Program-made: the position numbers and the translations under genes
In this document: positions 59,301-64,000 of the stretch, one piece after another
Layout: each line of letters opens with the position of its first letter
How positions within the stretch are numbered: the stretch's first letter is position 1
Notes under the pieces: generated by a model
Seen by the model: only the letters and a program-made list of their open reading frames with translations
Told to the model about the DNA's origin: nothing
Databases searched by the model: none
NCBI RefSeq assembly: GCF_028389875.1
Contig: NC_084674.1
Span: 13,115,501 to 13,179,500 of the forward strand
Reading direction: 5' to 3'
From: Rhea pennata
Lineage: Eukaryota > Chordata > Aves > Rheiformes > Rheidae
Length of the DNA stretch: 64,000 nt

Positions 59301-60236
59301 CTCCTGTTTCAGTGTTACTATCCCACATTTGAGTGCTGCCAAGTGCAGAGACACACTGATATTAAAAGGTTGTCAGATACCCTTCAGAAAAGACAGATCT
59401 CCAAAATTCAAACCATCTGCAGTTATGAAAGAGCCTGTGGCTGGAATGCCAGAGTTTTCTAGCTCATGTCCTCGACAAGCAGCAGCCCGTTAGTACGTTC
59501 TGTCTCAGAATTGCTCTTCCAGTTTCCATGAGACAGGCACTCTTCTTCATTTCCTGTTCTAAATGGTATCACTCACTGTGCAGGTGCTGAACAACTGTGG
59601 AGACAGATATGTAGGTCTTTCAGAACTCCCCTGATATAGAGTCATGTCAGAAAAATAACACCAGAACCATATTCCCACCTCTTGTAATCTCAGAGTGAAC
59701 CTGTACGGAATAAAGATGATACAAGCAGATCTCACAGGAGTCAGTGCAAACCTGGTCAAGCCAGACTGATTTTGAAATAAAAGGTGCAGACATTAGAATA
59801 TCTACATGTGAATTCACACTGGAATCTCTCCTGTGACTCAAATTCCTGGCACGAGGAAGTCCAGCGTGACAGCCTGGCGGGAGCAGCCAGACGGCATTAT
59901 GCTAGGTGTGACAGCGTGTACAACATGGGAATGCCGGCAGGCTGCCAGGCCCCTCATCCCCAGAGCCTGTGGATGCGACGGGGGAAGCGGGGACCATGCC
60001 AGCATCCGCTGGGGAACGCGGCATCCCTCCAGGCTGCCCTGGGGAGGCCAGGCCGGAGCTGAGTGGGGCTCGGTGCTACCCCTCGGGGAGTCACTGGCTC
60101 CCTGTGGGGCACCTGAGGCGGGTACGGGCCCCTTGGCGGGATGTCCCTCGGGATGGGGTGTCCCCCCGCGCACCCCCTCTCCGGCCCGCCACCCCTTCCT
60201 GCCCCCACGCCGCCTCGGGCCAGCTCCGCGCTCCCG
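56371..60236. other. Intergenic interval between TPRA1 and MCM2 promoters
   Basis: Open frames on both strands up to 127 codons show no family resemblance or splice-bounded structure. I see no RNA gene or recognisable transposon. The right end passes into the MCM2 CpG island from about 59.9 kb. Confidence 0.6.
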
Positions 60237-60253
60237 CCACGGCGCCTCATGCA

Positions 60254-60303
60254 TATTCACGAGGGGGCGGGGCCTGCGGGCAGCCTATCCATTATTCATG
60301 AGG
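60254..60303 (+). promoter_or_regulatory. Repeated 11-bp motif and GC box in MCM2 promoter
   Basis: TATTCACGAGG (60,254-60,264) and TATTCATGAGG (60,293-60,303) differ at one base. Between them is GGGGGCGGGGCC (60,263-60,274), an Sp1-type GC box. Confidence 0.5.
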
Positions 60304-60345
60304 TTTCGCGCGCTTTTGCTGACCACGTGGGTCTCTTTCGCGCGG
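60304..60345 (+). promoter_or_regulatory. MCM2: Two E2F sites flanking a CACGTG E-box
   Basis: TTTCGCGCGC (60,304-60,313) and TTTCGCGCGG (60,336-60,345) match the E2F consensus TTTSGCGC. CACGTG (60,324-60,329) lies between them. All sit 32-73 bp upstream of the MCM2 ATG. MCM genes are known E2F targets induced at G1/S, and CACGTG is the Myc/USF-type E-box. Confidence 0.75.
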
Positions 60346-60376
60346 AATCCGGCTCGGGCAGGAAGAAGCGGCGGCG

Positions 60377-64000
<3,624 letters not shown>

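Overview
The window looks like the genome of a bird, or less likely another sauropsid. Coding sequence is split into short exons with consensus GT..AG borders and small introns. CpG islands sit at the gene starts, the intervening DNA is AT-rich, and the interspersed repeats include two decayed CR1 LINE tails, the typical retroposon of birds and reptiles. I identified three genes by reading the exon peptides against remembered vertebrate proteins. The species cannot be fixed from the sequence alone.

Layout: positions 1-29,195 contain no recognisable exon. They are most simply a long intron of CHCHD6 (MICOS subunit MIC25), whose first four coding exons lie on the minus strand between 35,212 and 29,196 and whose CHCH-domain exons were not found. 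The CHCHD6 CpG-island promoter is at about 34.9-35.6 kb. From 35.6 to 40.0 kb there is no gene start, but this stretch should hold the 3' UTR of TPRA1. TPRA1 (seven-transmembrane adipocyte-associated protein) is complete in coding sequence on the minus strand: ten coding exons from 50,856 to 40,034 giving 380 codons plus stop. Its CpG-island promoter is probably at 55.0-56.4 kb, with an untranslated first exon whose borders I cannot fix. A 3.9-kb gap with no convincing gene separates it from MCM2 (replicative helicase subunit), which reads rightward from 60,377. Five coding exons (284 full codons) are present and the gene continues past the right edge.

The three genes are unrelated in role: mitochondrial cristae (CHCHD6), an orphan membrane protein (TPRA1) and DNA replication (MCM2). 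TPRA1 and MCM2 are head to head, as I recall for human chromosome 3q21. CHCHD6 follows TPRA1 in tandem at close range.

The most unusual structure is a perfect 114-bp inverted repeat (23,335-23,448 and 24,115-24,228) around a 666-bp spacer in the presumed CHCHD6 intron. Others are a perfect 32-nt palindrome in the last TPRA1 intron, a 22-G homopolymer, a 35-bp tandem duplication, a GC-rich minisatellite with G-quadruplex potential in the TPRA1 CpG island, and paired E2F sites around an E-box in front of MCM2. I saw no novel multi-gene system.
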